Assembly: GCA_017643685.1 (NCBI GenBank)
Contig: JAEPMY010000022.1
Coordinates: 1-39,913, forward strand
Direction of reading: 5' to 3'
Source of the DNA: Sneathiella sp.
GTDB lineage: Bacteria; Pseudomonadota; Alphaproteobacteria; Sneathiellales; Sneathiellaceae
DNA: 39,913 nt
The first letter of the stretch is position 1, and every line of letters starts with the position of its first letter. The translations under genes were made by a program, and so were the position numbers. The notes under the pieces are model-generated. The model did not search any database, was not told where the DNA came from, and was given only the letters and a program-made list of their open reading frames with translations. Shown piece after piece: positions 29,458-38,820 of this stretch.

Positions 29458-29486
29458 TTGACGAGCAAAAAGAACTTTTGTAGAAC
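29458..29486 (+). promoter_or_regulatory. lexA promoter with SOS box
   Basis: TTGACG (29458-29463) and TAGAAC (29481-29486) are spaced by 17 bases. The perfect alphaproteobacterial SOS box GAACTTTTGTAGAAC (29472-29486, GAAC-N7-GAAC) covers the spacer and the -10 element, so bound LexA would block polymerase. This supports autorepression of lexA. Confidence 0.8.
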
Positions 29487-29496
29487 ATTAGATAAT

Positions 29497-29511
29497 GTTT
29501 TGGTTTTGTTC
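29497..29511 (+). promoter_or_regulatory. Second, imperfect SOS box before lexA
   Basis: GTTT-N7-GTTC (29497-29511) differs from the GTTC-N7-GTTC form by one base and lies 10 bases after the first box, 11 bases before the lexA ATG. It could add a weaker LexA site over the transcription start. Confidence 0.4.
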
Positions 29512-29522
29512 TTGGGGGCAGC

Positions 29523-30236
29523 ATGCTAACCAAAAAGCAACATGAATTGTTGATGTATATCCACCATTATCTGGAAGATCATGGGGTCTGCCCCTCTTTC
29601 GATGAAATGAAAGAGGCGTTGGAGCTGAAATCCAAGTCAGGCATTCACCGACTGATCACCGGATTGACGGAACGGGGTTTCATTCGCCGTCTACCCCATC
29701 GCGCACGGGCGTTGGAAATTCTGAAGCTACCGGACGCAGTTTTGCCAAATGGTATTAAAAACCGAAACTCCCGCCAAAATGGTCATTCATCAGAGAAAAA
29801 TGTTGTAAAAGCTGAATTTGGCTCACGCAACAGTGAAACACCGTCTGATAATGGTCTGGTTAATCTGCCTCTCTATGGTCGTATCGCAGCGGGTCTTGCG
29901 ATCGAAGCCGTCAGTGATCCCGGCAGTTTTGTTGATATTCCCGTCTCCATGATTGATAGTGGTCGTCATTACTGCCTTGAAGTTGCAGGCGACTCCATGA
30001 TTGAGGCTGGTATCCATGACGGCGACACTGTTGTTATCAAAGATTGTAAAACCGCAGAAAATGGCGCCATTGTCGTGGCCCTTATTGATGATGATGAAGT
30101 GACATTGAAACGCCTCCGCCGTAAAGGGAATACCGTTGCGCTTGAGGCCGCAAACCCTGAATATGAAACACGGATTTTTGGTCCCGACCGCGTTAAGGTT
30201 CAGGGGCGCTTGGTAGGGTTGTTCCGTCAGTATTAA
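29523..30236 (+). CDS. lexA: LexA repressor
   Basis: This is the 237-residue SOS repressor and self-cleaving serine peptidase. The N-terminal winged helix ([20 protein letters not shown], then [19 protein letters not shown]) binds the SOS box. A long linker of about 45 residues leads to the S24 peptidase domain. The scissile bond is probably Ala123-Gly124 in RIAAGL, with Ser158 in GDSMIEAG and Lys196 in VTLKRL as the catalytic dyad. All needed residues are present, so it should respond to RecA filaments. Length is normal for alphaproteobacteria. It has its own promoter with SOS boxes and is convergent with comEC. Confidence 0.97.
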   Translation: MLTKKQHELLMYIHHYLEDHGVCPSFDEMKEALELKSKSGIHRLITGLTERGFIRRLPHRARALEILKLPDAVLPNGIKNRNSRQNGHSSEKNVVKAEFGSRNSETPSDNGLVNLPLYGRIAAGLAIEAVSDPGSFVDIPVSMIDSGRHYCLEVAGDSMIEAGIHDGDTVVIKDCKTAENGAIVVALIDDDEVTLKRLRRKGNTVALEAANPEYETRIFGPDRVKVQGRLVGLFRQY

Positions 30237-30254
30237 TCGGAGTGTGGTTTCCCT

Positions 30255-32318
30255 TTATTTGGTCGGTATCCATGGGCGCACCCCCCGTGTCCCATTGACC
30301 GTTTCAATGCGGCTTTCTTGTCCATTGAGCCAAAGGGAATGCCCCCCCTGCCGCCAGACATCAAAACGATCAATAACATGTTCTGGTTTTGGACAGGATA
30401 TTGTCACCGGATCTTCCGCAATTAAAATATCTGCTTTTTGACAATCCAGCCGATGGGAATAGCGACTGCTTGAGAAAGCAATAACCTGCCCTTTCATCGT
30501 TGCAACACATCCCAAGTCATCACACTTTATACTCGCGGCGGTGGCTGCGTCTGAACGAAACAGGTTATTATCAGAAACCCCATAAATCTGTTGCCATCTC
30601 TGCCTCTCAAAACGATCGACACGGCGGTTATTTACAAACAACTCACCTTCCGCACGCAGCAGAACCAAGCGACCGCTTCCAGATATCAGGATATCGGGAG
30701 GTTGATATAGATAAGCGCTAAAAATTCCTAAAAATATAAATATAACAGATAGATACCTGATTTTGTGACGCCAAATTATGAACCACAAACAACCGAAAAT
30801 CATCCCATATAACAGATAGGGTGAAAAAGCCGGCACCGCGATGGAGGCGATCGGGAAGTCAGCAACCCAAGCAGCAGTATCCTGGATCAGACTTACCCCC
30901 AACCCTGAAAGATATAGCCCCAACTCCATACCGCCGACGGGATATAGAAGAAAGCTCAGCAGGACCAGCGGCATCACATAAAGGCCCATTAGTGGCACAG
31001 CGATCAAATTTGCCAGATTGCCGGCAACCGAAAATTGGCCGAAATGAAAGGCTGCAAATGGGGCCGTCGCGAGCGAGGCAATCAGTGACGTCAGCAGGAC
31101 ACCCCCTAAATATTGCATCAGCCGGATTGGCAGGGCCCTCTCGGCACCCAGTATCCAAAACTGGTCGCCAAATCGTTCATAAGCCGCGATCAGACAAAAA
31201 ACCGCCGCAAATGACATGTGAAAACTGGCACCCAATAGACTTTCTGGGCGAAATAACAGAATAAGAATGGCTGCCATCGCCAGATTTCGAAATGAAATAG
31301 CCCTGCGATCAAACAACACGGCTAAAAAAATCAATGAAATCATAAAAAACGCGCGGATCGCAGATACCGACATGCCGCTGATCATTAAATATCCAGCCAT
31401 CCCAAGTAACGCGACAAATGCCGCAATTTTCTTCACCGGCCAAGTCAGGGCTATCCGTGGTGACAGAGCGCCCAAAAAGCGTATCAGGAAAAACAGGGTT
31501 CCGCCTAACATCCCCATATGCAAACCGGAAATGGCAAGCAAATGCGCAAGCCCTGAACGGCGCATATCTTCTTGCAGACCTTTACTCAGCGCCTTTCGCT
31601 CACCTGTCATGATAGCGAGTAAAAACCCGGCGGCCTCATCCGGTGCGGCGTCTAAGATTTCCTGCCCCAGTGCAAAGCGCACATTTTCTGCGGCGCGCTT
31701 TATAAACCACCCCTTATCCGACTTGGTAATTTCTTCGACATCCCGAATATAACCAACCGCGCCGATCCCTTGAAAATAGAGTTGCCGCTGAAAATCAAAT
31801 GCCCCCGCGTGGGTCGGAGACGGCAATGGCAGAAGAAACACATCCGCGTTGATGATATCCCCAGGCTCTGCCTTTACTTTGCCAAACCGATCACTGACGC
31901 GCACCTGATGAGGGAGTATCCCCCCCTCCGCCGTCCCATCCAGAATTCGGATCAAAATTCTGCGCTTCTTATCGCTCGCATCAATTTCAAGGATCTCACC
32001 CGAAATAGCCGCCGCTGTTTTAGAGATGAGTAAAGGCTGAGAGACTGAAACCTCTCGCAGTTTTGCTGCAGAAAAGCCAACACTCACCCAAAAGAAAATT
32101 AAAATGAGGAGCCAGCTACCCTCATGCCGCCGAACGGGTGGTAATAAACATAATAAACCCAACAATCCGCTTATGATCAGCGGCACGATCAGTGATCGCT
32201 CGACTGAAAGTGAGAAATACAGAGAAATACCGCAAGCGATCAGGATCGGCACCCATAAAAACAGGCGACCGCCCTCCTCTCTCATCAGAGTGAGAATGCT
32301 GGCATATATTCCCCTCAA
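30255..32318 (-). CDS. comEC: ComEC/Rec2 family DNA-uptake channel protein
   Basis: This is a 687-residue polytopic membrane protein. Two hydrophobic helices near the N-terminus are followed by a DUF4131-like soluble domain with [20 protein letters not shown]. The competence core has [20 protein letters not shown] and many transmembrane helices. The C-terminus is a short soluble tail without the metallo-beta-lactamase domain of Bacillus ComEC, as is usual in alphaproteobacteria. The family carries single-stranded DNA across the inner membrane. The start is uncertain. TTG at 32318 has AGGGGG upstream and is chosen here; the frame remains open to a TTG at 32360 without a binding site, and an ATG lies at 32285. 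It is divergent from gltX. Confidence 0.85.
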   Translation of the reverse strand: MRGIYASILTLMREEGGRLFLWVPILIACGISLYFSLSVERSLIVPLIISGLLGLLCLLPPVRRHEGSWLLILIFFWVSVGFSAAKLREVSVSQPLLISKTAAAISGEILEIDASDKKRRILIRILDGTAEGGILPHQVRVSDRFGKVKAEPGDIINADVFLLPLPSPTHAGAFDFQRQLYFQGIGAVGYIRDVEEITKSDKGWFIKRAAENVRFALGQEILDAAPDEAAGFLLAIMTGERKALSKGLQEDMRRSGLAHLLAISGLHMGMLGGTLFFLIRFLGALSPRIALTWPVKKIAAFVALLGMAGYLMISGMSVSAIRAFFMISLIFLAVLFDRRAISFRNLAMAAILILLFRPESLLGASFHMSFAAVFCLIAAYERFGDQFWILGAERALPIRLMQYLGGVLLTSLIASLATAPFAAFHFGQFSVAGNLANLIAVPLMGLYVMPLVLLSFLLYPVGGMELGLYLSGLGVSLIQDTAAWVADFPIASIAVPAFSPYLLYGMIFGCLWFIIWRHKIRYLSVIFIFLGIFSAYLYQPPDILISGSGRLVLLRAEGELFVNNRRVDRFERQRWQQIYGVSDNNLFRSDAATAASIKCDDLGCVATMKGQVIAFSSSRYSHRLDCQKADILIAEDPVTISCPKPEHVIDRFDVWRQGGHSLWLNGQESRIETVNGTRGVRPWIPTK

Positions 32319-32437
32319 ATATCCCCCTACCCAACGCGCACTTGCCGAATACCCCCCCAATAGAGTACAAAAGGCTCGGCCAGACGTTGGCCCGAAGAAT
32401 TAAACCATTAATTGAATTTCTTGCAAAGAAAATTGCC

Positions 32438-33838
32438 ATGTCTGTCGTTACACGTTTTGCCCCCTCTCCGACCGGTTTCCTGCACATTGGTGGTGCCCGA
32501 ACAGCTTTGTTCAATTGGCTCTATGCCCGCCGCCACAATGGCAAGTTTCTGCTGCGGATCGAAGACACTGACCGCGAACGCTCAACGGACGAAGCCATTG
32601 AGGCAATTCTGAAGGGCATGGAATGGATGGGCCTGGATTGGGACGGAGATCCCGTTTTTCAGTTCTCCCGCCGGGATCGCCACAAAGAAATCGCAGAAGA
32701 GCTTCTCGCGGCAGGCAAAGCTTATAAATGCTACGCGTCGAAAGAAGAGCTGGAAGAGATGCGCGCGAAAGCCCGTGAGGAAAAGCGCGCCCCCGGTTAT
32801 GACGGACGTTGGCGCGACCGTGATCCTTCCGAAGCACCTGAAGGCGTTGATCCAGTAATCCGCTTTAAATCACCTAATGAGGGCGCAACTGTTATTCACG
32901 ATGCGGTTCAGGGTGATGTGACAATCAAGAACGAACAGTTAGATGATTTTATCATCCTGCGCGCAGATGGCACCCCAACTTATATGCTGTCCGTGATCGT
33001 TGATGACCATGATATGGGCGTCACGGACATTATTCGTGGTGATGATCACTTGACCAATGCAGCCCGCCAAATTCAGGTTTATGAGGCCCTTGGTTGGACG
33101 GCACCACGCATGTGTCATATCCCACTGATTCACGGTCCAGACGGTGCAAAACTGTCCAAACGTCATGGCGCGTTAGGCGTTGAAGCATATAAAGACATGG
33201 GCTATCTGCCCGAGGCTATGCGCAATTATCTTTTACGTCTCGGTTGGTCACATGGTGATGACGAAATCATCTCTACCGAGCAGGCAATCGAATGGTTTAA
33301 CCTTGAAAATATTGGTAAATCTGCCGCTCGCTTTGATTTTGACAAGCTGGAAAACCTCAATGGTATCTATATCCGTGAGGCCGATGACAAGTATCTGAGC
33401 GACCTGGTTCTGCCGGTTTTGGCAGAGAAAACAGGTCAGGATTTGGGCGCTGATGAGGCCGCTTTGATTGAAAAAGCCATGTACGGCTTGAAAGAACGAG
33501 CAAAATCAGTAATATCCCTTGCGGAAAGCGCCCGTTTTCTAGTCGCTCCCCGTCCGCTTGAAATGGATGAGAAAGCGAAAAAGCTACTGTCAGAAGACGC
33601 CGTCATGCTATTGCAAAAATTGGCTGACAGATTAGACGACCTCGCAGAGTGGAATGCTGAGACAGTCGAGGCCGTGGTTCGGGAAACCGCAGAAGCAGAA
33701 GACCTGAAACTTGGCAAGATTGCTCAACCACTGCGCGCGGCCCTGACGGGCACAACGGTATCGCCGGGCATCTTTGATGTTCTGGGAGTTTTAGGCCGAG
33801 AGGAATCAATCGGCCGGATCCGGGATACCGCAGAATAA
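32438..33838 (+). CDS. gltX: Glutamyl-tRNA synthetase
   Basis: This is a 466-residue class I aminoacyl-tRNA synthetase. The HIGH-type motif is [16 protein letters not shown] (residues 7-22) and the KMSKS-type motif is AKLSKRHG near residue 240. [21 protein letters not shown] and [10 protein letters not shown] lie between them. An anticodon-binding helical domain follows. The ATG at 32438 ([11 protein letters not shown]) gives the normal N-terminus; upstream in-frame starts would add 32 unconserved residues. Alphaproteobacteria often have two gltX paralogues, one discriminating and one charging tRNA-Gln. Which type this is cannot be read by eye. Confidence 0.95.
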   Translation: MSVVTRFAPSPTGFLHIGGARTALFNWLYARRHNGKFLLRIEDTDRERSTDEAIEAILKGMEWMGLDWDGDPVFQFSRRDRHKEIAEELLAAGKAYKCYASKEELEEMRAKAREEKRAPGYDGRWRDRDPSEAPEGVDPVIRFKSPNEGATVIHDAVQGDVTIKNEQLDDFIILRADGTPTYMLSVIVDDHDMGVTDIIRGDDHLTNAARQIQVYEALGWTAPRMCHIPLIHGPDGAKLSKRHGALGVEAYKDMGYLPEAMRNYLLRLGWSHGDDEIISTEQAIEWFNLENIGKSAARFDFDKLENLNGIYIREADDKYLSDLVLPVLAEKTGQDLGADEAALIEKAMYGLKERAKSVISLAESARFLVAPRPLEMDEKAKKLLSEDAVMLLQKLADRLDDLAEWNAETVEAVVRETAEAEDLKLGKIAQPLRAALTGTTVSPGIFDVLGVLGREESIGRIRDTAE

Positions 33839-33844
33839 TGAATT

Positions 33845-33950
33845 AAGGCGAGACGTCCTCTCGCCTTCTCGTCAAAAGACGAAAACTTTAAAAACTCTGT
33901 CCTTGCAGAGTTTTAAAACATTGAAGCTGAGTTTCTCTCACCGGCTTCAA
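33845..33950 (+). other. Three hairpins in the gltX-gltA gap
   Basis: Hairpin 1 has a nine-pair stem AAGGCGAGA/TCTCGCCTT (33845-33867). Hairpin 2 has AAAACTCTG/CAGAGTTTT (33891-33914), a terminator-like stem with a short T run. Hairpin 3 is an eleven-pair stem with a three-base bulge (33921-33950), placed five bases before the gltA Shine-Dalgarno AAGGGA (33956-33961). The first two may end gltX transcription; the third would lie in the gltA leader. Confidence 0.6.
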
Positions 33951-33969
33951 AACTAAAGGGAAAAAATAT

Positions 33970-35271
33970 ATGAGTGGCTCTAAGGTAAATGGCACAGTCC
34001 AGGTCAACGAGAATGGTCAAGAAACTGAACTTCCTATGATCGAAGGTTCTGTCGGCCCAAAAGTTCTCGACATTCGTAAACTTTACGCCCAGACAGGTCA
34101 TTTCACATACGATCCAGGTTTCACTTCTACAGCGTCCTGTGATTCTGCAATCACCTATATTGACGGTGATGCTGGCCTTTTGATGCACCGTGGTTACAAA
34201 ATTGAAGACCTGGCATCGCAAAGCGACTTTATGGAAGTCTGCTACCTGCTGCTGAAAGGCGAATTGCCAAATGCAGAACAGAAAGAAGCCTTTTCAACAA
34301 GCATCACTTACCACACCATGCTGCACGAGCAGCTGACGAAATTCTTCAGTGGTTTCCGCCGCGATGCACACCCAATGGCCATCATGGTTGGTGTTGTTGG
34401 TGCCCTGTCTGCTTTCTATCACGACAGCACAGACATTAACGATCCGCATCAGCGTATGGTGGCAAGCCACCGTCTGGTTGCGAAAATGCCAACAATTGCG
34501 GCAATGGCTTACAAATATTCCGTTGGTCAGCCATTTATCTACCCACGTAACGACCTGTCTTATGCAGAAAACTTCCTGCACATGACATTCAGCGTACCAG
34601 CCGAAGAATATAAAATGTCTCCGGTTATCGCCCGTGCAATGGACCGTATCTTCACACTGCATGCGGACCACGAGCAAAACGCCTCTACATCTACTGTACG
34701 TCTGGCTGGCTCTTCCGGTGCGAACCCGTTTGCGTGTATCGCTGCTGGTATTGCGTGTCTGTGGGGGCCTGCCCACGGTGGTGCGAACGAAGCGGTTCTG
34801 GAAATGCTGGACGAAATCGGCTCTGTCGAAAATGTTCCAGAATTTATCAAGAAAGCCAAAGACAAGAATGATCCATTCCGTCTGATGGGCTTCGGTCACC
34901 GTGTATACAAAAACTACGACCCACGCGCTAAAGTGATGCAGGAAACTTGCCGTGAAGTTCTGGAAGAGCTCGACATGATGGATGAGCCACTTCTGAAACT
35001 GGCAATGGAACTGGAGCGTATTGCGCTTGAAGATGAATATTTCGTAGAGAAGAAACTGTTCCCGAACGTTGACTTCTACTCCGGTATCATCCTGAAAGCC
35101 ATTGGCTTCCCAACAAGCATGTTCACAGTGCTGTTTGCTCTGGCCCGTACAGTTGGCTGGGTTGCACAGTGGAACGAAATGATGGAAGACCCTGCACGCA
35201 AGATCGGTCGTCCACGTCAGCTTTACACTGGTTACCCAGAGCGCGCTTACGTGCCGCTCGACAAACGCTAA
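33970..35271 (+). CDS. gltA: Citrate synthase (type II, hexameric)
   Basis: This is a 433-residue TCA-cycle enzyme condensing acetyl-CoA and oxaloacetate. The N-terminal beta domain ([19 protein letters not shown]) is that of the type II enzymes of Gram-negative bacteria, which are often NADH-sensitive. Active-site elements are intact: [34 protein letters not shown] and [10 protein letters not shown], with catalytic His, His and Asp. Codon choice is more uniform than in its neighbours, for example preferential CTG for Leu and GTT for Val, as expected for a strongly expressed gene. A 131-base hairpin-rich leader precedes it, and a small membrane-protein gene follows. Confidence 0.98.
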   Translation: MSGSKVNGTVQVNENGQETELPMIEGSVGPKVLDIRKLYAQTGHFTYDPGFTSTASCDSAITYIDGDAGLLMHRGYKIEDLASQSDFMEVCYLLLKGELPNAEQKEAFSTSITYHTMLHEQLTKFFSGFRRDAHPMAIMVGVVGALSAFYHDSTDINDPHQRMVASHRLVAKMPTIAAMAYKYSVGQPFIYPRNDLSYAENFLHMTFSVPAEEYKMSPVIARAMDRIFTLHADHEQNASTSTVRLAGSSGANPFACIAAGIACLWGPAHGGANEAVLEMLDEIGSVENVPEFIKKAKDKNDPFRLMGFGHRVYKNYDPRAKVMQETCREVLEELDMMDEPLLKLAMELERIALEDEYFVEKKLFPNVDFYSGIILKAIGFPTSMFTVLFALARTVGWVAQWNEMMEDPARKIGRPRQLYTGYPERAYVPLDKR

Positions 35272-35287
35272 GTTAAGGCTAGAAACT

Positions 35288-35482
35288 ATGCAACCGCGCG
35301 TTTCCTTACCGAATAATTTGCCCTCGGCCCCGGCCGAGCGCAAAGCGCGCGGTCGCAAAATTCTGTTAAAGGCGGCCAATGATAATACGCCGCCTTTATC
35401 CTATCGCTTGAAAAAGATCTTATTCTGGACCGGACCGATCATCGGAATTACGGGTCTCGCGCTTCTTCTGGCTTTTGCCTGA
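35288..35482 (+). CDS. Small single-pass membrane protein with AANDN motif
   Basis: This is a 64-residue protein. Residues 1-28 are basic and Pro-rich. The motif AANDNTPP (29-36) resembles a short motif I recall from small alphaproteobacterial proteins. Residues 44-64 form one hydrophobic helix (ILFWTGPIIGITGLALLLAFA) that ends at the stop, as in tail-anchored proteins. AAGG lies about ten bases before the ATG. It is 16 bases after gltA and co-oriented with it, so it may share the gltA transcript. Its TGA stop abuts the lpxB stop on the other strand as TGATCA. No function can be assigned. Coding is supported by the motif, the membrane segment and the tight packing. Confidence 0.7.
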   Translation: MQPRVSLPNNLPSAPAERKARGRKILLKAANDNTPPLSYRLKKILFWTGPIIGITGLALLLAFA

Positions 35483-36646
35483 TCAGCTTTTGATCAATTC
35501 TGCGACCACTTTCGCAGCTTGCAAGCCCGGCGCACTGCCATCCCCTCTCAGCTTTGCCATCGCTTTTGCGTAACCATTGCGCTGTTTCTCTGCTTTTTCT
35601 GAATTTTCAAGCAACTCGGTTACCGCAGGGATCAAATTTTCAACCGTACACTCTTCCAGCAAATACTCAGGAACAATTTCCTGATCTTCCATGATATTGA
35701 TCAGGTTGGCATATTTAACCTTCACAAGTTTTCGCGCCAAATAGGCCGTGATCGGGTGCATCTGATACGCAATGATGGACGGCAAATCGGCAAGCGCCAG
35801 CTCCAACCCCACAGTGCCAGAGGCCGCGAGCGCAAGATCTGATGCTGCCATCGCATCATATTTCTCATTGCTTGCTTCAACCAGAATATGCGGAATGGCC
35901 CAGTCTTTAAGGCCTTCCGCGACCATCTCTCGGGTCTTGCCGATTACCGGGATTACCACCTTTAAATCCGGAATGTCAGTGGCAACCTGATCGACGGTTT
36001 GTTTAAAGATCGGCAAATGACGAGAAACTTCCCCGCGCCGACTACCGGGCAGCAGCATCAATAACTTCTCATTCGCCTTAATATTCTGGCGGCTGCGGAA
36101 CCCGGCGGCATTTCCCTGATCTGCGCCGCTTTCCACAATTGAATGGCCAACGAAGCTACTTTTCAGGCCTTCTTTTTCAAAATATGGCGGCTCAAACGGC
36201 AGCAAAGTAAGGAGATGATCGTAAATCGCAGCAATTTTTTTCGCACGTCCGGGCCGCCAAGCCCAAACTGACGGCGCGACATAATGAACTTTCGGAAAGT
36301 TCACGTCTTGCAGTTTTTTTACCACCCTAAAGCTGAAATCCGGAGCATCCACAGTGATCAAAACATCAGGATTGATGGATCGCGCATGGTCTGCGGTTTG
36401 GCGAATGCGCTTCAGTAAATTGCGTATCTGCGGAAGAACTTCGGCGATCCCCATGACGGTCAGCTCATCCATGGAAAAAAGACTTTCCAGGCCCTGCTCC
36501 GCCATTAACGGGCCACCAACACCGTGAAACTGGACATCATGATCGCCCAAAACCTCTTTCAAGCCTTTCATAAGGCGGCTGGCCAGCAAATCACCCGATG
36601 GTTCACCTGCAACCAAGAAGATTGTGAGCGCGCGTTTCTCAGTCAT
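35483..36646 (-). CDS. lpxB: Lipid-A-disaccharide synthase
   Basis: This is a 387-residue peripheral-membrane glycosyltransferase (GT19) joining UDP-diacylglucosamine and lipid X. FLVAGEPSGDLLASRLM at the N-terminus, GVGGPLMAEQGLESLF, VHYVAPSVWAWRPGRAKKIA, LLPFEPPYFEKEG, LLPGSRRGEVSRH and LAASGTVGLELALADLPSI are all LpxB landmarks. The ATG at 36646 (MTEKRALTIF) overlaps the end of lpxI by eight bases, so the two are translationally coupled. It is the last gene of the operon in this window and is convergent with the small membrane-protein gene. Confidence 0.97.
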   Translation of the reverse strand: MTEKRALTIFLVAGEPSGDLLASRLMKGLKEVLGDHDVQFHGVGGPLMAEQGLESLFSMDELTVMGIAEVLPQIRNLLKRIRQTADHARSINPDVLITVDAPDFSFRVVKKLQDVNFPKVHYVAPSVWAWRPGRAKKIAAIYDHLLTLLPFEPPYFEKEGLKSSFVGHSIVESGADQGNAAGFRSRQNIKANEKLLMLLPGSRRGEVSRHLPIFKQTVDQVATDIPDLKVVIPVIGKTREMVAEGLKDWAIPHILVEASNEKYDAMAASDLALAASGTVGLELALADLPSIIAYQMHPITAYLARKLVKVKYANLINIMEDQEIVPEYLLEECTVENLIPAVTELLENSEKAEKQRNGYAKAMAKLRGDGSAPGLQAAKVVAELIKS

Positions 36647-37502
36647 TATCAAGCGGCTCCACCGCGTATATAAAAAGCCCAAGTTCATCCGCTTGTTTGA
36701 TAAACGCGCCTTTATCCAGGATAAGGGTTTTTTCCGCCTCGACCACTAAGCCAGACAGATTAGCCGCTTTGATCTGCGCTAATGTCTCAAGACCGACCGT
36801 CGGCATATCCGCTTTTAAATTCTGTCCCGGTTTGGGCAACTTCACCAACAGACCTGCAGGTTCCTGCCAGGCAAATTCACCTGCTCGGCGGATCAGATTT
36901 TTCGTCCCTTCGGCTGCCTCAACCGCAAGAATATATCCGTCGCGAATAACCACGGCCTGCCCGATATCTAGCCTGCCGATTTCCCGGCAGATCTCAGCTC
37001 CTTTTTCAATATCCTGCCGGTGACTAGCCGTTGGTTGAATCGTTCCCAAGACACCAGAAGATGCGGTTAGATTTCCTTCCAACTCATGCGCGCCAATGAT
37101 CTGAAATCCCTTACCTTCAATATAGTCAGTAACCGCAGATAATAAACCATCATCGCCCTTACTCAGCGCGCCCCCGATTTTAGCGATGAGCTTTGCACCT
37201 TCCATATCCGGTATCAGGTTTTTAAAATTGGGACGGCTGACAGGGCCAGCCAAAGTAACAGCCGTACAATTAGATTGCTTCAGCGCTTTTAAAAAGCGGC
37301 CGACCTTGGCGATTGGGATGACATCATATGAATAATCTGCAAATGCAATTTCATCTGCCTCGTTGGCAACGAGCAGAAAATGAAACGCGACCCCTTTTGA
37401 TTTTAGGGATCGCGCCAATTTCAAGGGCAAGTCACCCTGCCCCGCAATAATACCAATTTTCTGAGAGGTCAGGTCGCGCTTATCAAGGCTGGCAGAAGCC
37501 AC
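36639..37502 (-). CDS. lpxI: UDP-2,3-diacylglucosamine diphosphatase LpxI
   Basis: This is a 287-residue enzyme that cleaves UDP-2,3-diacylglucosamine to lipid X and UMP, replacing LpxH in many alphaproteobacteria. KIGIIAGQGDLPLKLARSLK at the N-terminus, TLAGPVSRPNF, SKGDDGLLSAVTDYIEGKGF, EGTKNLIRRAG and LVKLPKPGQNLKADMPTVG fit the family. The GTG at 37502 is chosen because GGGGAG lies seven bases upstream. An in-frame TTG at 37532 lacks a binding site and would overlap lpxA more. The gene overlaps lpxA by 20 bases and lpxB by 8. Confidence 0.93.
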   Translation of the reverse strand: MASASLDKRDLTSQKIGIIAGQGDLPLKLARSLKSKGVAFHFLLVANEADEIAFADYSYDVIPIAKVGRFLKALKQSNCTAVTLAGPVSRPNFKNLIPDMEGAKLIAKIGGALSKGDDGLLSAVTDYIEGKGFQIIGAHELEGNLTASSGVLGTIQPTASHRQDIEKGAEICREIGRLDIGQAVVIRDGYILAVEAAEGTKNLIRRAGEFAWQEPAGLLVKLPKPGQNLKADMPTVGLETLAQIKAANLSGLVVEAEKTLILDKGAFIKQADELGLFIYAVEPLDND

Positions 37503-38265
37503 GTTTGGACTCCCCGTTGATAAACTCAACAACCTGTTTAATCACTTCAGATTCTGGATAGTCCGTCAGCAACTGGGCTGTCCGTTCCTGAAAAGTGCCT
37601 TGATCCGCGAAAAGCTGTTTATAGCCATTGCGCAAGGCATGAATTTCATCACGGGAGAAATCCCGGCGCTTCATTCCGGTCAAATTAAGCCCGGCCAACA
37701 CTGCCCGGTTTCCAGTCGCAGAGCCGAAAGGAATAATATCGGTTTCAACCCCGGATGCACCGCCAATCATGGCATGGGCGCCAATTCGGACGAATTGGTG
37801 CACCGCTGACAGGCCACCAATAATAGCGAAATCTTCAACGACGACATGACCACCGAGTGTGGCGTTATTCACCAGAATGACGTTATTTCCCACCACGCAA
37901 TCATGAGCAACATGCGCACCAACCATGATCAGGCAATCATTTCCAACCTTGGTAATCAGGCCGCCGCCTTCAGTGCCCGGATTGATAGTCACATGCTCGC
38001 GAATAACGCACCGATCACCAATGATCACTTCACTTGACTCACCATGATACTTCAAATCCTGAGGCGCATGGCCAATGGACGCGAAGGGAAAGATTGTGGT
38101 TTTCTCTCCAATCGTAGTATTTCCGGCAACCGCCACATGAGATTTCAGTACCGTTTCGGCGCCGATCGTCACGCCCTTTTCAACAACGCAAAAAGGACCG
38201 ATTTCGGCAGTTGGGTGGATCGTTGCACCCTCTTCGATAACGGCAGTTTGATGCATATTAACCAT
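37483..38265 (-). CDS. lpxA: Acyl-ACP:UDP-N-acetylglucosamine O-acyltransferase
   Basis: This is a 260-residue left-handed beta-helix enzyme, the first committed step of lipid A synthesis. Hexapeptide repeats run from about residue 10 to 190 (IHPTAEIGPFCVVEKGVTIG and following). The catalytic His lies in GAHVAHDCVVGNN, and the family segment GGLSAVHQFVRIG follows. The C-terminal helical part has GLNLTGMKRRDFSRDEIHALR. The ATG at 38265 is used; an ATG three codons later is an alternative. A 99-base gap with a hairpin separates it from fabZ, wider than the other junctions of this operon. Confidence 0.97.
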   Translation of the reverse strand: MVNMHQTAVIEEGATIHPTAEIGPFCVVEKGVTIGAETVLKSHVAVAGNTTIGEKTTIFPFASIGHAPQDLKYHGESSEVIIGDRCVIREHVTINPGTEGGGLITKVGNDCLIMVGAHVAHDCVVGNNVILVNNATLGGHVVVEDFAIIGGLSAVHQFVRIGAHAMIGGASGVETDIIPFGSATGNRAVLAGLNLTGMKRRDFSRDEIHALRNGYKQLFADQGTFQERTAQLLTDYPESEVIKQVVEFINGESKRGFCQP

Positions 38266-38303
38266 CAGGCAACCAACTCTGTAATTTGTTCTATGCTCTT
38301 GCT

Positions 38304-38321
38304 ACCAACGATAAGGTTGGT
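38304..38321 (-). other. Hairpin between fabZ and lpxA
   Basis: ACCAAC (38304-38309) pairs with GTTGGT (38316-38321) around a six-base loop in the 99-base gap. No T run follows on the operon strand, so it is more likely a processing or stability element than a terminator. No promoter is obvious in the gap. Confidence 0.35.
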
Positions 38322-38364
38322 GTGCAAATCACGCTTTGTTACACGGGGTTTCGCCCAACCAAAA

Positions 38365-38820
38365 TCAGTCAGTGATCATCGCTGCGAATTCAGCTTCGGC
38401 CACTTTTTTGCCGTCGACCTCGACAACGCCTTCAAATTTCCAGACAGGGCCACGCTGTTGTTTTTTGCTGACCTTAATATGCATCACATCGCCCGGCGTC
38501 ACCGTGGAGCGGAATTTGGCATTATCAATAGACATAAACAGAACGTGCTTGTTTTCACCTTCCGCGCTCAGTGATTTGATGACCAGAACACCGGCAGTTT
38601 GTGCCATCGCCTCAACGATCATAACACCTGGCATGATTGGGCGGCCTGGAAAATGGCCCTGAAACTGGGGCTCGTTCATCGTAACGCATTTGATGCCTGT
38701 CGCGCTCTCGTTCGGGACGATATCGATAACGCGATCCACCAAGAGCAGCGGATATCTGTGAGGAATGAGTTCCAGAATCTGCTGAATATCCACGTTTTCT
38801 ACAACTGCATTTTCACTCAT
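38365..38820 (-). CDS. fabZ: 3-hydroxyacyl-ACP dehydratase FabZ
   Basis: This is a 151-residue hot-dog-fold enzyme dehydrating 3-hydroxyacyl-ACP in fatty acid synthesis. The catalytic His56 lies in [13 protein letters not shown] and the catalytic Glu70 in [25 protein letters not shown] near the N-terminus and [15 protein letters not shown] are also typical. FabZ competes with LpxA for hydroxyacyl-ACP, which explains its place in the lipid A operon. The start overlaps the lpxD stop as ATGA (38817-38820). Confidence 0.97.
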   Translation of the reverse strand: MSENAVVENVDIQQILELIPHRYPLLLVDRVIDIVPNESATGIKCVTMNEPQFQGHFPGRPIMPGVMIVEAMAQTAGVLVIKSLSAEGENKHVLFMSIDNAKFRSTVTPGDVMHIKVSKKQQRGPVWKFEGVVEVDGKKVAEAEFAAMITD

